From Anseranas semipalmata (Eukaryota > Chordata > Aves > Anseriformes > Anseranatidae), in NCBI GenBank assembly GCA_013399115.1, contig VXAA01006526.1:10962-74961 (forward strand): a stretch of DNA of 64,000 nucleotides. The letters are read 5' to 3'. Positions within the stretch are counted from its first letter, which is position 1; each line of letters starts with the position of its first letter. The notes under the pieces are model-generated. The model was not told where the DNA came from, did no database searches, and worked only from the letters and a program-made list of their open reading frames with translations. Below are positions 23,766-36,100 of the stretch, in pieces. A program made the translations under genes and the position numbers.

Positions 23766-25035
23766 TTGGCTAAAACCAGTGTTCAAAGAGAAGACCATGG
23801 ATGAAGCATATTTAAAGAGATGATCCAGAGACCATGGCATTACTGTGTGTAGTGTGCTGGCTTTCTTTGGCAGGAAAAGAAAGAGACACAATACAAGAAG
23901 AGAAAGAAAGGGTGTGCATGGGATAAGATGCAGGGAGGAGCCTATTTATCTGTTAAAATAACACCAGTATCAAAAACATCAAAAAGCATTATGGTACTAC
24001 TGAGAAATCCAAAATCATACAGAGGGGAAGGTGACAGCCCAAGTACGAGCTGATCCTGTAATGTCAGTGGAAAGGAAGAACAACACAACTGGTTCATTTG
24101 CAGCTAACAAGTTGAAGGAAGAGCTATTACCAGACTCTTTCCATGTGATGATAGCTTCCCCAAAGTGCTTTATCAATTAAGCATCTCTAAAGCCATCCCA
24201 GCTGTTTCTTTACACAGCAGAGCCACTGCTGGTGTGAGATACATGCAGCAGAGTGTGTCAGCCTATCCAGCAAAGGAAATGCTATCAGGCAAATGTAGAT
24301 GCTCCCCCACTCCTCAGTTCCCTCCTACCAGCACAGATTTTGGTTTCACATTGATTTTGCTTCCTAAGTTAATCTACTTAATATAATCAGTCAGAAACAC
24401 CCTGTTCCAATGTCACCAATGCTTTCCACACTAGATGGCTCAATTAAAGACATTAATTTCATTGACTAAGACAATTTCCTGAGATATATATAAACATACT
24501 AGAAAAGGTGGTATGATTTTGTAAAATGATTAGCAGAGTAATACATAAGAAAACCAGACAAAAAATACTTTGGATCTTCAAAATTTGCAGACAGTGAAAA
24601 CATAATTATAAAGAATGAAGAGTAAGAAAGCCTATTGCCAAACTCAGAACCTATGGACAAATCAAATAGACTTGTTTGCCCAAAGTCAAAGTGTTATGGC
24701 AAGATGAGTAAATGGGATGATGCTCATATTTTCCACTGTTCTGTAGCCTATATCCAGTTGCTAGAAGATAAAAGAGATCAAAGAAAAAATATTACTGACC
24801 TGTACTAATATGCCACAACGAATGAGGTGTCCAGTCACTCCCTAAGCCTATTCACTTAGTTCAGGATGTGAACTTCACAAAAGGAAATGGATGGAATCTA
24901 TGGTGGGATCTTCAGGGTTGTGGTTAAGCTACTGTAGAGCACTATGGACAGAGGCAAAGTAAAAGCCATATGAATGTTTTAAATCTGCTACTGAACTGTT
25001 TTGGTTAGAATCAGATGGGCATATCACCTTCACCT
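23766..25035. other. Gene-free unique sequence
   Basis: AT-rich sequence with no recognised gene. The body of the adjoining CR1 copy may extend leftward into the last few tens of bases but is not recognisable. Confidence 0.55.
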
Positions 25036-25092
25036 TTGCAAAAGGTGATCTTACAGGTCTTTTCCAACCTAAATGATTCTATGATTCTATGA
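25036..25092 (+). mobile_element. CR1 LINE 3' end (5'-truncated)
   Basis: GGTGATCTTACAGGTCTTTTCCAACC, split here as GATCTTACAGGTC and TTTTCCAACCTAAATG, followed by ATTCTATGATTCTATG is the classic CR1 3' terminus. It ends in an octamer (ATTCTATG) repeat instead of poly-A. Only the last 50-60 bp is clearly recognisable, as is usual for heavily 5'-truncated CR1 copies. The octamer count (two plus a partial copy) and good match to the common avian 3' end suggest this is one of the younger elements in the window. Confidence 0.9.
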
Positions 25093-27755
25093 AAAGTGGC
25101 AGCCATCTCAAATATGAGGCTACCAAAAATCATGCTGGCATAAAATCTATAGAAAATAAAGAGAAATCTCAGCACCAGAAAGAACTGTCCTTAAGAAAAC
25201 CTCAGGCACATTAACCAATCTTATATGACCTCATATAGAGAGGTAATGACAGAAGTGGGAATGCTGAAGTTAGTTTTGTGAGTGACATCTGGCCAAAGGC
25301 TGCTTCTTTAGGGCTGCTGCTGTATATGCATTATATCTGACGGGGCATGGCAAGGCAGGAGGACCAGCTGACGTTTAACCTTATTTAATCATGTCCAGTT
25401 TTCCTTTGTCACTGTCAGAGGTAGGAGTTGTGGGTGCAGGAGATGTCTGTGAATGTTTGCTGACCTGGGAGAAACAAGGGTGCTGGCTCTCAGGAGGTCC
25501 CATGGAAATCCAGAGTACTGACTGATCTGGACAGGAAAAAGATTGATGGGACTTGAGTCACACTGGTTGAAAAACCATGTACCTGGGTATAAAGACAAGC
25601 ACAGGGCAAGATGAGCAGGATATTGTCCACCAAGAATGTTAGATACATCTAATCATTTCTGTAATACATAAACTGCCTAAGGTATCACATTAAAAATACT
25701 AAGGATCCAATGAATCTTTGTTATCTACTATTTAGCAAAAATATGTATAGAAACAGTGTTAGTGTAGTAGGGCTTGAACAAAATCATTTCAAGATGGAGC
25801 GACTGAAATAAATGCAAAAACTTCTAGATCATTTCACAAACACAGAGTCATCTTTGTCCCACATGGCAAGACTAAGCATCAAAAGTCAAACTAGCTCTTA
25901 GTACCTAGCTATGACTTTTGTCATGCCACCATTCACCATCCTCATGAGATTTATGGATGCAAATAAACAGAAGAAACAGCTTGTGAAATGCCTGCTAGTG
26001 AAAGTCAGGGTGGAGGTGATCCAAGCCACCAGATGAGTTTGGTCACCAGGAAGATTCTACAGTATCATCGACCACACTTGGAGTTTGTTTCCAGACAGTT
26101 TATAGCCACCAAAGCACATTATATTTCAAGCCCTTAATATATCCAAGTTAGTTATGTTGCAAAACCATCATAAGTTGAATCTCTGTACATTTGTAACGAA
26201 ATCTGTCCTCTCTCTGAACTCAAAAAACAATTCTCTGACGTATCATATTACAGCCAGTTTTGAGATAGATATCTGGTTGTTATAGAATAGCAAATATTCA
26301 GGACATCCTAAATTTATGTTAGCAGTAAGCTGGGTGATTCATTTCTTCTGTAGGTGTGTAACTCTGGCCATACTGATAAAGTTTTCACAATAATACTAGA
26401 GTTTGAAATCCAGTATAGATACCAGCTCCGTTCCAACAGCAGTGTTCAGGTTAATATCAATTAGACTTGCCACCAATGGTAGTAAAAATGGCTTCCAGGG
26501 AAAATGAGCTGTACATTTCAGGACCCTAAGTTTGCTAAGAAAGTTAATGCCAAAGCGGTGTTAGTAGTGTGGAGGTTTTACAAGAAAGGTGTATAGTAAA
26601 TAACCCCATCACTGTTGTTTTAGTTGAATGCATAGGCAGCTAGGTCTTGGGAGAAATGTTCTTTGATTAGTCTTTTTACACATACTTTTCTAAATTTTGT
26701 ATACTTTGCATAAAATTCACAAATTTGTGATCTTTTTCTCTAACAATGTTATGTCATCTATACCACCAGGATCATTACCAGAAAGTTTGTTTCCATCGGC
26801 ATCCATACAACACAGGTGAACAGATCAGAGAAAAGGCCAAGCGTTCCCCCCAACTCCAAATGTCTCAGATCTTCTGACTAACCTCACCTCAAACATTTCA
26901 ATAGAACTTTTTAAAAAGCTACTGCAGCCTTTAATGCTTATTTGGCTTTCATTAATTTCCAGGATACCTCAAATAACACCACATTTTATTTCCACCATAA
27001 AGCACCCTAAAATCTGAGCTTATTTTTATTTTACAAAAGTGCCAAAGATGCTTTGAAGCATTCATTTTGTAACTATGACTGACCCTTCTGTCAATTATGT
27101 CATGTGAAAAACTTCTGAAAAACTTCAATGATGTCTTCAGAGTTTTTAAATACTCCTTGTGCTTATGAGACCCAGCCAAGAGCAATCTCACGCTCTCAGT
27201 GTATGCCAGCAGCTTCATTTTGCACTGAGATTTTTACTAATCAATCAGACTGGTAAGTGAAAATGTGCTGCTTTGCATGCATGAACATAGACATGACTTT
27301 TAGCAAATCTGAGATCACTCTTGCCAATAGCCCCGTTAAATTGTTTTTATCAGTCTGGTTGACTGGAATGCTGGAGTATTTACAATAGACTCAAGAGTAT
27401 TAGGCTGAAAGTCTTTCTAATGTACTACCAAATTAGACATGGCTAAACAGTTGTATAGCAATCTTCAACTGCTTCCTTCAACATAAAAATTTAAAAACTA
27501 AAGGGTTTGAATGAAAAAAAATCATAAAAATAAATATTTTAACTGGAATGGGGAAAACAATTGAACACGTGCATTAATTTGCTGTTGGGAAAAAAAACAG
27601 TATTGAAATAGGACAAGATAAAGGATGGTTGAATAGCACTTTGCAAGTAACTGAAACTGGAGGAACAGAGGGGCAATGAGGTGAATTGGTCAAAAGATGA
27701 AAGAAAAGACTGAGTCAGGAATGGGGTTTGACCTCTGGAATTTGTTGGGTTTATT
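25093..27755. other. Gene-free unique sequence
   Basis: About 2.7 kb of AT-rich sequence. The longest open frame is 88 codons and nothing is recognised. No simple repeat of note. Confidence 0.6.
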
Positions 27756-27815
27756 CTCAGGGCTTGTCTACACAAGGCGGCTAGAACTTACAAAAAGGTC
27801 TAACTAAAAAGCTTT
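27756..27815. mobile_element. Possible old DNA-transposon end
   Basis: GGGCTTGTCTACACAAGGCGG followed by an AACTTACAAAAAGGTCTAACTAAA-like interior resembles the 'GGGCTTGTCTACAC' end of an old inverted-repeat family that I associate with turtle and crocodilian genomes. No right end is visible, so this is a tentative fragment. Confidence 0.35.
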
Positions 27816-29490
27816 ATAGTTATTTCATATTAACTCCTTATATAAGTCCATATATATGTATCTATGAACCTCTTCTGGAATAAGAATTCTCTTTTTTCCT
27901 TCAGACTGGGGTATAGTCTGGGGAAGAAACCCTCTCACTTCAGCCCAGGACAACTGGCATGCTGCTGTTCCAACAGGTCCTCGTTTGCAGCCAAGCTGCC
28001 AGAAGTAACTCCATTCTGCAGCTGGGGCAGCCGTGGCCGGTCACACTGCAGGTGGCACAGCCACACCACAAATGCCATCACCTCGCCTGAGATTCTGCTG
28101 CAGTTGGTAGTGTAAATTAGAGTAGCTTTTAATCTCCTCCTCTTCTGTCTTTGCTTTGAGCTGCATTCACTTTTGCCTCCACTCGAGTGGCCTGCTTGAG
28201 CCCTGGTTTACACTCAGATAGGAAACATCAGCTGCTGGATTGCAACCTTGCAATCACTGGTCCAGATGAGGGCTTGGAGGGAGGGTCCTTGACCTTCCCA
28301 CTCAAGTGAGCACACCAGGCACTTGATGTAGTAGTTTGAGGAGAGAGGAGACGGCATTGTGGCTACTTTTGGGTACTACCAGGCCACCGGCCAGTTCCTC
28401 TGAAGTTGGCAGGAGGAGCCCAGCCTCCGACAAGTTTGAGTCTTGCAGCCGTTTTCCACAGCAATCGCAGCTTGAGCCCAGATTTGTGAGGAAGCAGGGA
28501 GCTTTCAGGAGGGGCTGCACCTGCTCAGTGAGCATGAAGGAGGAGGGCATGCACGTCTCGGGCAGCTCTGCACACAGGGAAGGGTTGCACCACTCTCCTG
28601 CAGCTTGCATCAGCTTGCAATTAGCTTGCATGTGAAATTTGACTCATCAGGACTGCTTAGCTTGAGATCTGCCATGGCAGGATACCACTTCTTTTCCTCA
28701 TGCTCTTTGCAAAGCAGCTTGGGAAGCACTGGGGCTGGAGCTCCTGTGGTGCAAGGACAGGCAATTTTCCCTGTTTTCTATGGAGCTGGGAATTTTCTCT
28801 GCCCAATGCCTGGGTGCTGGGGCTTGCTGATGGACAGAGCACCGTGCTGGGCCACCGTGCCTCCCATTGATGTGGTGGGTGGGGGCAGACCACGTGGGAG
28901 GTGTCTGGTATTTTTGTGCTGCAGGTGGTACTTTCTTCTGGACGGCCTTTGCTGCCTGTTTGTTTCCTGGCTTGTTCTTTTGTGTACATCAAATCTTCAT
29001 GAAAGGGTGCAGAGCTCTCGAGTAGAGCAGGCTAAAGAAACATAAACACGTACACACTGGCTGAGAGCAGCATGGGCATGTGCTGGGGAAAACTGGGACC
29101 TGAAGCCAGCGGGGATTTCCTCCCTGGGTTGCACTGCCCTGCTGGGGGAAGAGGCATCTCTGGAGAGAGGAGGAGACCTCCCCAGCCCCACGGCAGCCCT
29201 CAGCCCCATTGGAGAGACCACCATCTCCCTCCCCTTCTGCACACTCCATCCACAGCAGCAGGCAGCTGATGCACCTCGCTTCCCAAATCTTACTGTGGGC
29301 TCTGAATTCTACAGACCTTGTCCAAATCCAGCACTGGAGCTTTCTCCATTGCTTTTACCATTGTTTCAGCAAGAGCTAAAGCCAAGCGATTATCTAGGTG
29401 ACATCACCCCACATATGCTGCTCATTGAGATGGTTGCTAGCCAGAATGTGATATAGTTTGATTTAGATATAGTTTGGGTAAGTACAAGTC
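27816..29490. other. Non-coding stretch, moderately GC-rich
   Basis: Frames of 99-146 codons on the plus strand and 81-111 on the minus strand overlap between 28.3 and 29.27 kb. The 146-codon frame (28605-29045) is Cys/Trp/Leu-rich without a recognisable domain. I regard these as chance open frames in sequence of higher GC. Confidence 0.5.
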
Positions 29491-29592
29491 ATCAGGCTCA
29501 GTACAGGAGAGACTGGATGAAATTTTATGGCCTGACTTGTGTTGGAGGTTGGACCAGATGATCTAATGGTTCCCTCTGGCTTTAAAATCTAC
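29491..29592 (+). mobile_element. Older CR1-type LINE 3' end
   Basis: GGCTCAGTACAGGAGAGACTGG, ATGAAATTTTATGGCCTGAC and GGACCAGATGATCTAATGG followed by TTCCCTCTGGCTTTAAAATC match, in order, the 3' region of old CR1 families ('...AGACTAGATGATCTAATGGTCCCTTCTGGCCTTAAAATCTATG'). The terminal octamer tail has decayed to ACACATG. Its divergence is greater than that of the copy at 25.04 kb. Confidence 0.75.
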
Positions 29593-30526
29593 ACATGCAG
29601 CAAAAATGCTTGCACTCATCTTGAGAATCTTACGTTTTTCTTTCAGTTGTGCTGGCACTGTGGGTGTCTGTGTTACAGAGATGTTGGGAGGCTCTACCCT
29701 GAAGGACACATGTATCTGTAGAAACTGAATTTTGGACTCTGATGGCTTCAGCAGTTTGCAGAATTTTTCTTTCTGTTTGTCGATGCGAATACCTGCAGCA
29801 GCCACGCCGAGCTCATCCAGTCCGAGGCTAGGCACAGCCTCACGCGACTCATCTGCGTGGTCCTAGCTGAACTAATAGCTTGTTTATTTATTTATTTATT
29901 TTTTGCTAACTTGCAGCAGTGAAAACTAGGAAGAAAAAAAAGGCCCCCAAACTGCAAGATAAATCTGAATAATACATAAATTTGGGGAAATGGTGATCTG
30001 TTCATGGAACATCCATGAGCAGAAAAACAGAGTAAATTAGCCAGATGATTTATTCACTGTGAATGATTCACTCCATTATTAGCTGCTTCCTCCACAGGCC
30101 ATAGAAGCTAATGTATAAACTGATACAGGAAGGGTGGGATCGATAGAGAGAAGCCTCTCCCTCCTCTCCAAGGAAAATAGGTCACCTGTCCCTGCTACAC
30201 TGCTCTCTGGGCGCAAGGCACATCTCAATAGACCAAGCTCTCATTTTCAGCTAATGAAGTTTGTGTTTTTCAGGGCAAAATTTGCACAAGCAGTGTTTCC
30301 TTCCTTTTGATCGGCTCTCAAACCCGTGCTCGGTTTGCCTTGCTCCCTTCCCCCATCCTGACAGCTCTCATTGTTCCCAGATGATGGCTGTTTGCCCGCC
30401 TGTGCGAAAAAGATTTTGTGGTCTAAATTCAGTGTCCCCAAGACAGCTGGTGCTGCAGAGGAAGGAAACCTCCCTGCAGCCTTGGGAGATGCTCGGCATG
30501 GGATAGGCTATGTGCTCTTCAAGCAG
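29593..30526. other. Non-coding stretch, nothing recognised
   Basis: Contains a TTTA run at about 29880-29905. Open frames under 95 codons on both strands, none recognised. Confidence 0.55.
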
Positions 30527-30693
30527 ACCAGGATGGAGGTGGCCCCTCCAACCAGGATGGAGGTGTCACATCTAACCAGGATGGAGGTGGCACCACTGAC
30601 TGGGATAGAGTTTGCTCCTCTGACCGAGGTGGAAGTGGCACCACTAACAGGATAGAGATGCCACCACTGACCAAGATGGAGGTGGTCCCTCCA
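30527..30693. repeat. 24-bp minisatellite, seven units
   Basis: Seven head-to-tail units with consensus ACCAGGATGGAGGTGGCACC plus ACTG begin at 30527, 30551, 30575, 30599, 30623, 30647 and 30670. The sixth is 23 bp. The first three are nearly identical and units 4-6 are more diverged. Because the period is divisible by three, the plus-strand frame reads as an octapeptide repeat (TRMEVAPL), and the minus strand is also open through the array. I see no surrounding gene structure that makes this coding. Confidence 0.9.
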
Positions 30694-33600
30694 GGTCAAG
30701 GGGTGGGACTGGGTGGCCAGGGCACAGGGATACTCTGCAGGCACCTCAGGGCTCGCTGCATGGCTGCAGTGGCTTGCACCCCACTTCCCACAAAACCCAT
30801 CATGGAGACCTGCCCTTGTCCCGCCTGCATGGGAGGGCACCACTCTGCAGAAAGCTGCCATGCTGGGAAACATCTCAGAGGCCCCTTTTAGCTCCTAACA
30901 AGCAATGATATATTCTGTGGCAACATCCCCGCTGAATTTCTCGCACACAGCACAACCCACTGTTTATCATGTGACTATTTATAAACTGCTGCTGAAGCTT
31001 CATAAATAGTTTTTGCTCGTCGCACAAATCCGAGCTGAACAGCTGGAAGCTGTGTTCCAAACACAGACTGAGCTGGGTCTGCACAGAAATTACGCACAAA
31101 GCTCCTGCGGATGGTATTTATTAGGGAGCTGGTGGAGAGGAGTTGCCAGCTTAGATGCTGAATGCATTGAAAATTTGGGAGTGTGGGGTTTGTTTGCTGG
31201 TCCATCTTTAATTAATTACAGAGGACAAACAATTGTGGAAAGAGGCTGCTGGCTGGACTACCTGACTCACAGGGCAGTCAATGGGCCAATGGAGATGTTT
31301 GCTTCTGTGTTGTGGGTCTGAGCCCATGCCAGGCACGTGGTGCCTTTCCCCTGTGGTGACTTTTCTGTGGCCCACGTGGGGACAGGCACCTGTGTGGTGT
31401 TCTCCATCCAGCCTTTAGCAGGCGAGTTGGAAAAGTAAAAGCAAAGCCGAAAGCAATCAGCACATTAGGCAGCAGCCATTTCAGGTAGGGAGCTGAAGGA
31501 GCTGGGGCTGGGGAGGGCACACTGATGGCAGCGGTTCCTCCATGTGCCCAAAGGGAGTTTTGTGATATTGTTAACTCCTGCTAGATTTGTTTGTGAGTAA
31601 ACAATGTCAGTCTTTATCCTTCTGCTGAGAAAAATAAAAGAAAGCTAAACATGTTAGTGTATGTTTATACTGCTATTAAGTGGTTGCAAATAAAGAGCTA
31701 TTTTCTGCACTTTTAACAGCTTTTCCAAACCGAAAAGAGAATTTTGGGAATCCTGTTCTTAACAAAGGGAGTGGGAATGACTAAGGAAGGGAACATTATA
31801 ATAATTTTGTAGATGACCATAGCTTTCCAGGCAGCTCTGCTGAGTCCCATCCTGGTATATACAACATACAGTCTCTACAGGCTCTGGAGAGAGCACAAGA
31901 CCTCACTCTACATGAAAGAAGAGACAATGGTGGGTCAATGCTTTGATCATGAAGTCAGATCTTCAGTGATAATGTTCTGGAGCAAATACACAACTGTATC
32001 TGATGGCCACACTTTAGCTACTAGAGGACATTTGTCATTATTAAATCATGGTTCAGGTTGAGTTTGGTTCAGGAGAGCCAGGGCAGACATATTAGAACCA
32101 GCTGCTGAAGTTCTGGAGAAAAGGGTCATCTGTTACAAGGATCTTGAATCATGCTCAGCTTGAATGAGATCCAGACCCAAACCAATAGCCTACCTCCCGT
32201 CTTTTGGGAAAATTTAAATTCAGAGACATGCATGAGTTTTGTGGCCAGCATCACATTCACACTTAAAAGATTTCTGCAAACCCCTCTAAAATCTACTCCA
32301 AAAAGTCATCTATTAAAGCATAATCACTTCCCTCAACTTCGGTTAAAACTGTAAAGAAACAAACAAACCAAAAGCATAACCCTTTATGCACATCAGGATT
32401 TTGTTTTCTTTGGTTTAACCAAGTTCTTACTATGTAGTTAAATAAAGCAAATGTAGTCACCAGGTGGATGCAGCCAAAATGTGCCACGTGGGCAGATCAA
32501 CACAACTCTTGAAGACCCCAAGCCCCTGCTTGCTACCATGCAGTGACCTCATCCGAATCTGCACCTTGGTAAGGAGGCTCTTCAGGTGTGGAGAAGAGGA
32601 AGAAGTAGGAAAATGGTTAAAAACCAGAATTTTTTCCTCTCCTCTTCTTTTCCTTCTTTTTTTTTTTTTTTTTAAATCCTAGTGTTAGAGTAAGTCACAT
32701 GGGCAGAATAAGAATATACAGTTATAATACACGACAATGCAGCAAAATCCTGGACTATGTCAATTATTTTGGTACCGTATATTTTCATTTTATTCCACTG
32801 GGAAAATATATCATGCAAGTAACAAATCGTTTGGACAATGCAGCTACATGGAAAATATCCATTGCACGAAGACACTCCTTTGCAATGAAGTGCATAGAGT
32901 GATATGGAAAACCATGTGAAACTGAGGCAAAATTTCCTGGTCTAATTGGTGATACAGGGCTGCCAAATGACTGTCTGTCTAAAATACACTTGTTAGCGTA
33001 AGTCACCCTCAGAAATCACTTCTTACATTTAAAGTTACAAGGGACAGAGTTGGCTGTTTTCGTGTAACAGTATTCTAACGCGGTGGAAAAATCCATCACA
33101 CCAGCCAAATTGAGACGGTCAGCAGAAAGCTTCGCACCTGGGAGGAGGGGTGCTTCGGAAAGGATGGGGCCAGGCTTAAAACCACCTCCAAATTATTTTG
33201 TTCAGTACTAGAAGAGCTCCCCAGTAACATGTGCTAGGCAGCCTTAAATACATCAGAGTAAACTGCTTTTGAAAGTAGGAAATTAGCCAAAAAATGCACT
33301 TTGATTATCTTGCAACGACTTCAGAATTAAGATTGAATTATTTTGAGTGGTTTGGCTGGAGATTTTTAAGAGAGTTGGGAGAGCAAAAAGAAAGAGAATT
33401 AAATAAGGAAGCAAGGGATGGCTTTTCAAGTCAGGTTTCTTTACTTAGTTGCCCAAACGTAGAGCTAGGGAAGGGAGACCTCAATTCCTTCCTCTCTGCA
33501 GGGGGTCAGGGACCTCTGTGCTTTGCTCCTGGGGGAGCACCTGAGCCAGAAAGCTGGGATAGGGCTGCTCCCACCCACCTCTTCCCATCACCTGCTTTGC

Positions 33601-34090
33601 GTAAATGTTTAAACATCTCTGGATGCAGGCAGCTGAACCTATGAAAGGCTCTTCACTGTGGATAGGTTGCTCCAAGACAGGGCTTTCCTCTTGTTGACGA
33701 GGCTTGTTTTGAATGGGATGCTGAGCCAATGTTTAGCAATGGGTGGAAAAAATCCCTAAAAACTGGGACATCAGGCTTGAGGATTTCATTTTGGGTGGAT
33801 GTCACTTTTCTTCCTCAGATGACACTGCCAAGAGAGTATCAGCCAATTCCCATAATTCCTTTAACAATTATGGCCTTCCATCTCCATTTACATTCAAATC
33901 TTTTCATTAAAAATAGTCAATGTAACAACTTCCGTATGTTGAGAGATACGTATGAATTCTGAATTGCTGAGTTTAATATAGCACGATCATCTGTGTCTGT
34001 CCATACTTTCAGGACGTGGTATCCAGCTCTGTATGCAAGATATCAGTAGTTATTTGGCCCTTTTAGTATCTACCTTTTTTTTTTGTTTGT
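30694..34090. other. Gene-free sequence
   Basis: Unique-looking DNA with a T17 run at 32657-32673. Open frames reach 116 codons (33294-33644) and none is recognised. Composition falls from moderately GC-rich on the left to AT-rich on the right. Confidence 0.55.
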
Positions 34091-34105
34091 GGGGGGGGGG
34101 GTGGG
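34091..34105 (+). repeat. Poly-G run
   Basis: Eleven consecutive G residues, then TGGG, directly after a T-rich tract. It is G-quadruplex-capable on the plus strand and prone to sequencing error. Confidence 0.85.
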
Positions 34106-35200
34106 ATTCCTGCAATATATTATTAAAAATTGGGAATGAAATTAATCTATTTTGCAGGCAATAAATTAAACAGATGGCTCTGGAGAAAATGTTGTGCATT
34201 ATTTTAACTGCAGAGTAAATCCCAGTGAAGATGACATGTTTTCATGTTCAGGCATGTAAACCAGTCAGTGTGTCTAAAAATACACCCCAACTTTTAATTA
34301 TATCTAGGCTTTGAGTAGTCATTTCTTTAATGGCAATCAAAATATTTCCACACGCAGAAAGAAAAGCTTGCACCCTTTACAATTATTTTGCTGTGAAAAT
34401 GAGATGACCACATAGCCTGCACTCTTGGATAAGTGATGCAAAAGCAGCGGCAGGGCAGGGGCTGGCTGCGGTGAGGGTCAGAGCTGGGCAACTCTTTGCA
34501 AAGGGAAGACTCGGAGGTAAAGTTTCCCTCGTCTCCTTTGCATATTCATGTGATGGACCTGGCTGTTGAATCACGGTTTTTCTTTGCTTTCTTAACACAT
34601 TTCTCTGGGTTGATTATGTGGAAAATGTGGTAGTAGTTTATATAGCACGTATACAAACTCTTCTCTTGTAATAAATTAAAAATTCCTCTAAAAGACCCAT
34701 TATTTTGTCAATTCCAATAAAAGGCTCAAAGGTAAATGTTGATTTTAATATGGTTGTGGTGATTCTGCAATTTTTGCAGGTAGAATACCAGCATATCTTT
34801 CAATGAATACTTATGAGCTATTGATTAAAAGAAAGTAGTTGCAGAGCTTGCACTGCAAGATGTGACTTGCGTTTCAGAAGATGTATAGACATCTTTATAT
34901 TAAATGTATTCACCCATCTCAAAAGATCATGCTGGAACAGTAAATTGTAACCCTGTAGCAAAAGTTTAATGTTTATTTAGAGGGGGCATCTTTCTATTAG
35001 ACTGTTTGAACAGATCTCCTTAGACAATGATCATAACGTTGCTCTCTCTTCCTTCACACATCGGTTATGATATCTATACTCTTCTTACTGCACGTGACTC
35101 CACTTTTATGAGCTGTCTCAGACTCTCGTCTGATTTTGTGCTTGAAGCCAATAGGGATAACGTGAAGCCCTGAACAAAATGACAGCCTCCAAGTTTGATC
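34106..35200. other. Non-coding stretch, nothing recognised
   Basis: AT-rich, apparently unique sequence with stops in all frames; no repeat recognised. Confidence 0.6.
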
Positions 35201-35560
35201 ACTACTTGCAGTGGCCAAACGTTAGAGCCTGGGCAGGGATCCCTGAGTTGTGCTGCTCGGGGGCCGCAGCCCAGCCGGCTGGAGGGGGGGAGCTGGATAG
35301 TGCCCACCACTCACACGCGGTGGTGGGGGTCCGCACGCCCCCGCGGATGGGGCTGGGGGCTTGTGGGATCTTTGTTTGTAAGGATCGGCTGAGCTCAATG
35401 CTGTGCGAGGGGCTGGGGCCGCGCTGCGGGGCTGCACCACCCCGCGATGCTCCGCTCCCAGCCACTGCCCCCGTGCAAAGCCTGAGCGTGCAGAGAGTCC
35501 CATCGAAAGGAGCTTGCACTGCTGTCGCTCGGGCAGCCCACGTGCTGCTGGAGTGAATTA
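35201..35560. promoter_or_regulatory. CpG-rich block
   Basis: About 25 CpGs in 350 bp, with sharp AT-rich flanks on both sides. Plus- and minus-strand frames of up to 145 codons overlap completely, which is a composition effect. It may be a small CpG island marking an orphan promoter or enhancer shoulder; the AT-rich motif-dense stretch immediately to the right supports the latter. Confidence 0.4.
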
Positions 35561-36100
35561 CGCTCGGTACAAAGCTGCCTGCATAAAGAGACGTATTTTT
35601 CCGTGCAGAAATATAAATCCACGCTGGTTTTTCATGCACAGTTTAGAATCTTTGCTTTTGAAAATGTGGCTTGCGGCTCACTAATGTAAACATATGCATT
35701 TTCTCACTCTGGATCTAAAAGCAGACATTTTCCAAAATATCACTGGGCAGAAAAGCTTCACATCAAATTTGCATGTCAGATTTTTTTTTTTTAAACGACA
35801 GTGTCCTTTAAATCTGTAATTGCATATAACTTATACAAATTATGGAAGAGAGGCTGAAATCTGCATCTAAGCTGCATATAATATCAAAGATGAGCCCACC
35901 AAAATAATTAAGTAAAAAGTTCAGACATTAAGCTGGTCACCAAATAGTTCTTCCAGGCTATGTAAACCAGCTGCTATTCAATGTATGACCAAGAAAAAAT
36001 ATCTCCAGCATCCTGATATACAGATTTTAATACCTCAGTTATTAAAAATTAATAATGCTACCCTTTAAAAATATTTAGGGACATATAAGCGGGTTTTTAC
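35561..36100. promoter_or_regulatory. Candidate regulatory element
   Basis: Complex AT-rich sequence with a POU/octamer site ATTTGCAT (35767-35774), a forkhead-like GTAAACATATG near 35686 and an AATAATTAAG motif near 35902. There are few simple repeats apart from one T run, and no sizeable open frame. It lies next to a CpG block, repeating the arrangement seen at 17.4-18.5 kb. Conservation is inferred, not shown. Confidence 0.3.

Noticed and set aside
28605..29045. 146-codon plus-strand frame in a moderately GC-rich block
   Set aside because: Overlaps 81-111 codon minus-strand frames, is Cys/Trp-rich without motif structure, and shows no exon boundaries.
30371..30655. Frame encoding an octapeptide repeat
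   Set aside because: The repeat is explained by a 24-bp minisatellite. The opposite strand is also open and there is no gene structure around it, so I did not call a protein.
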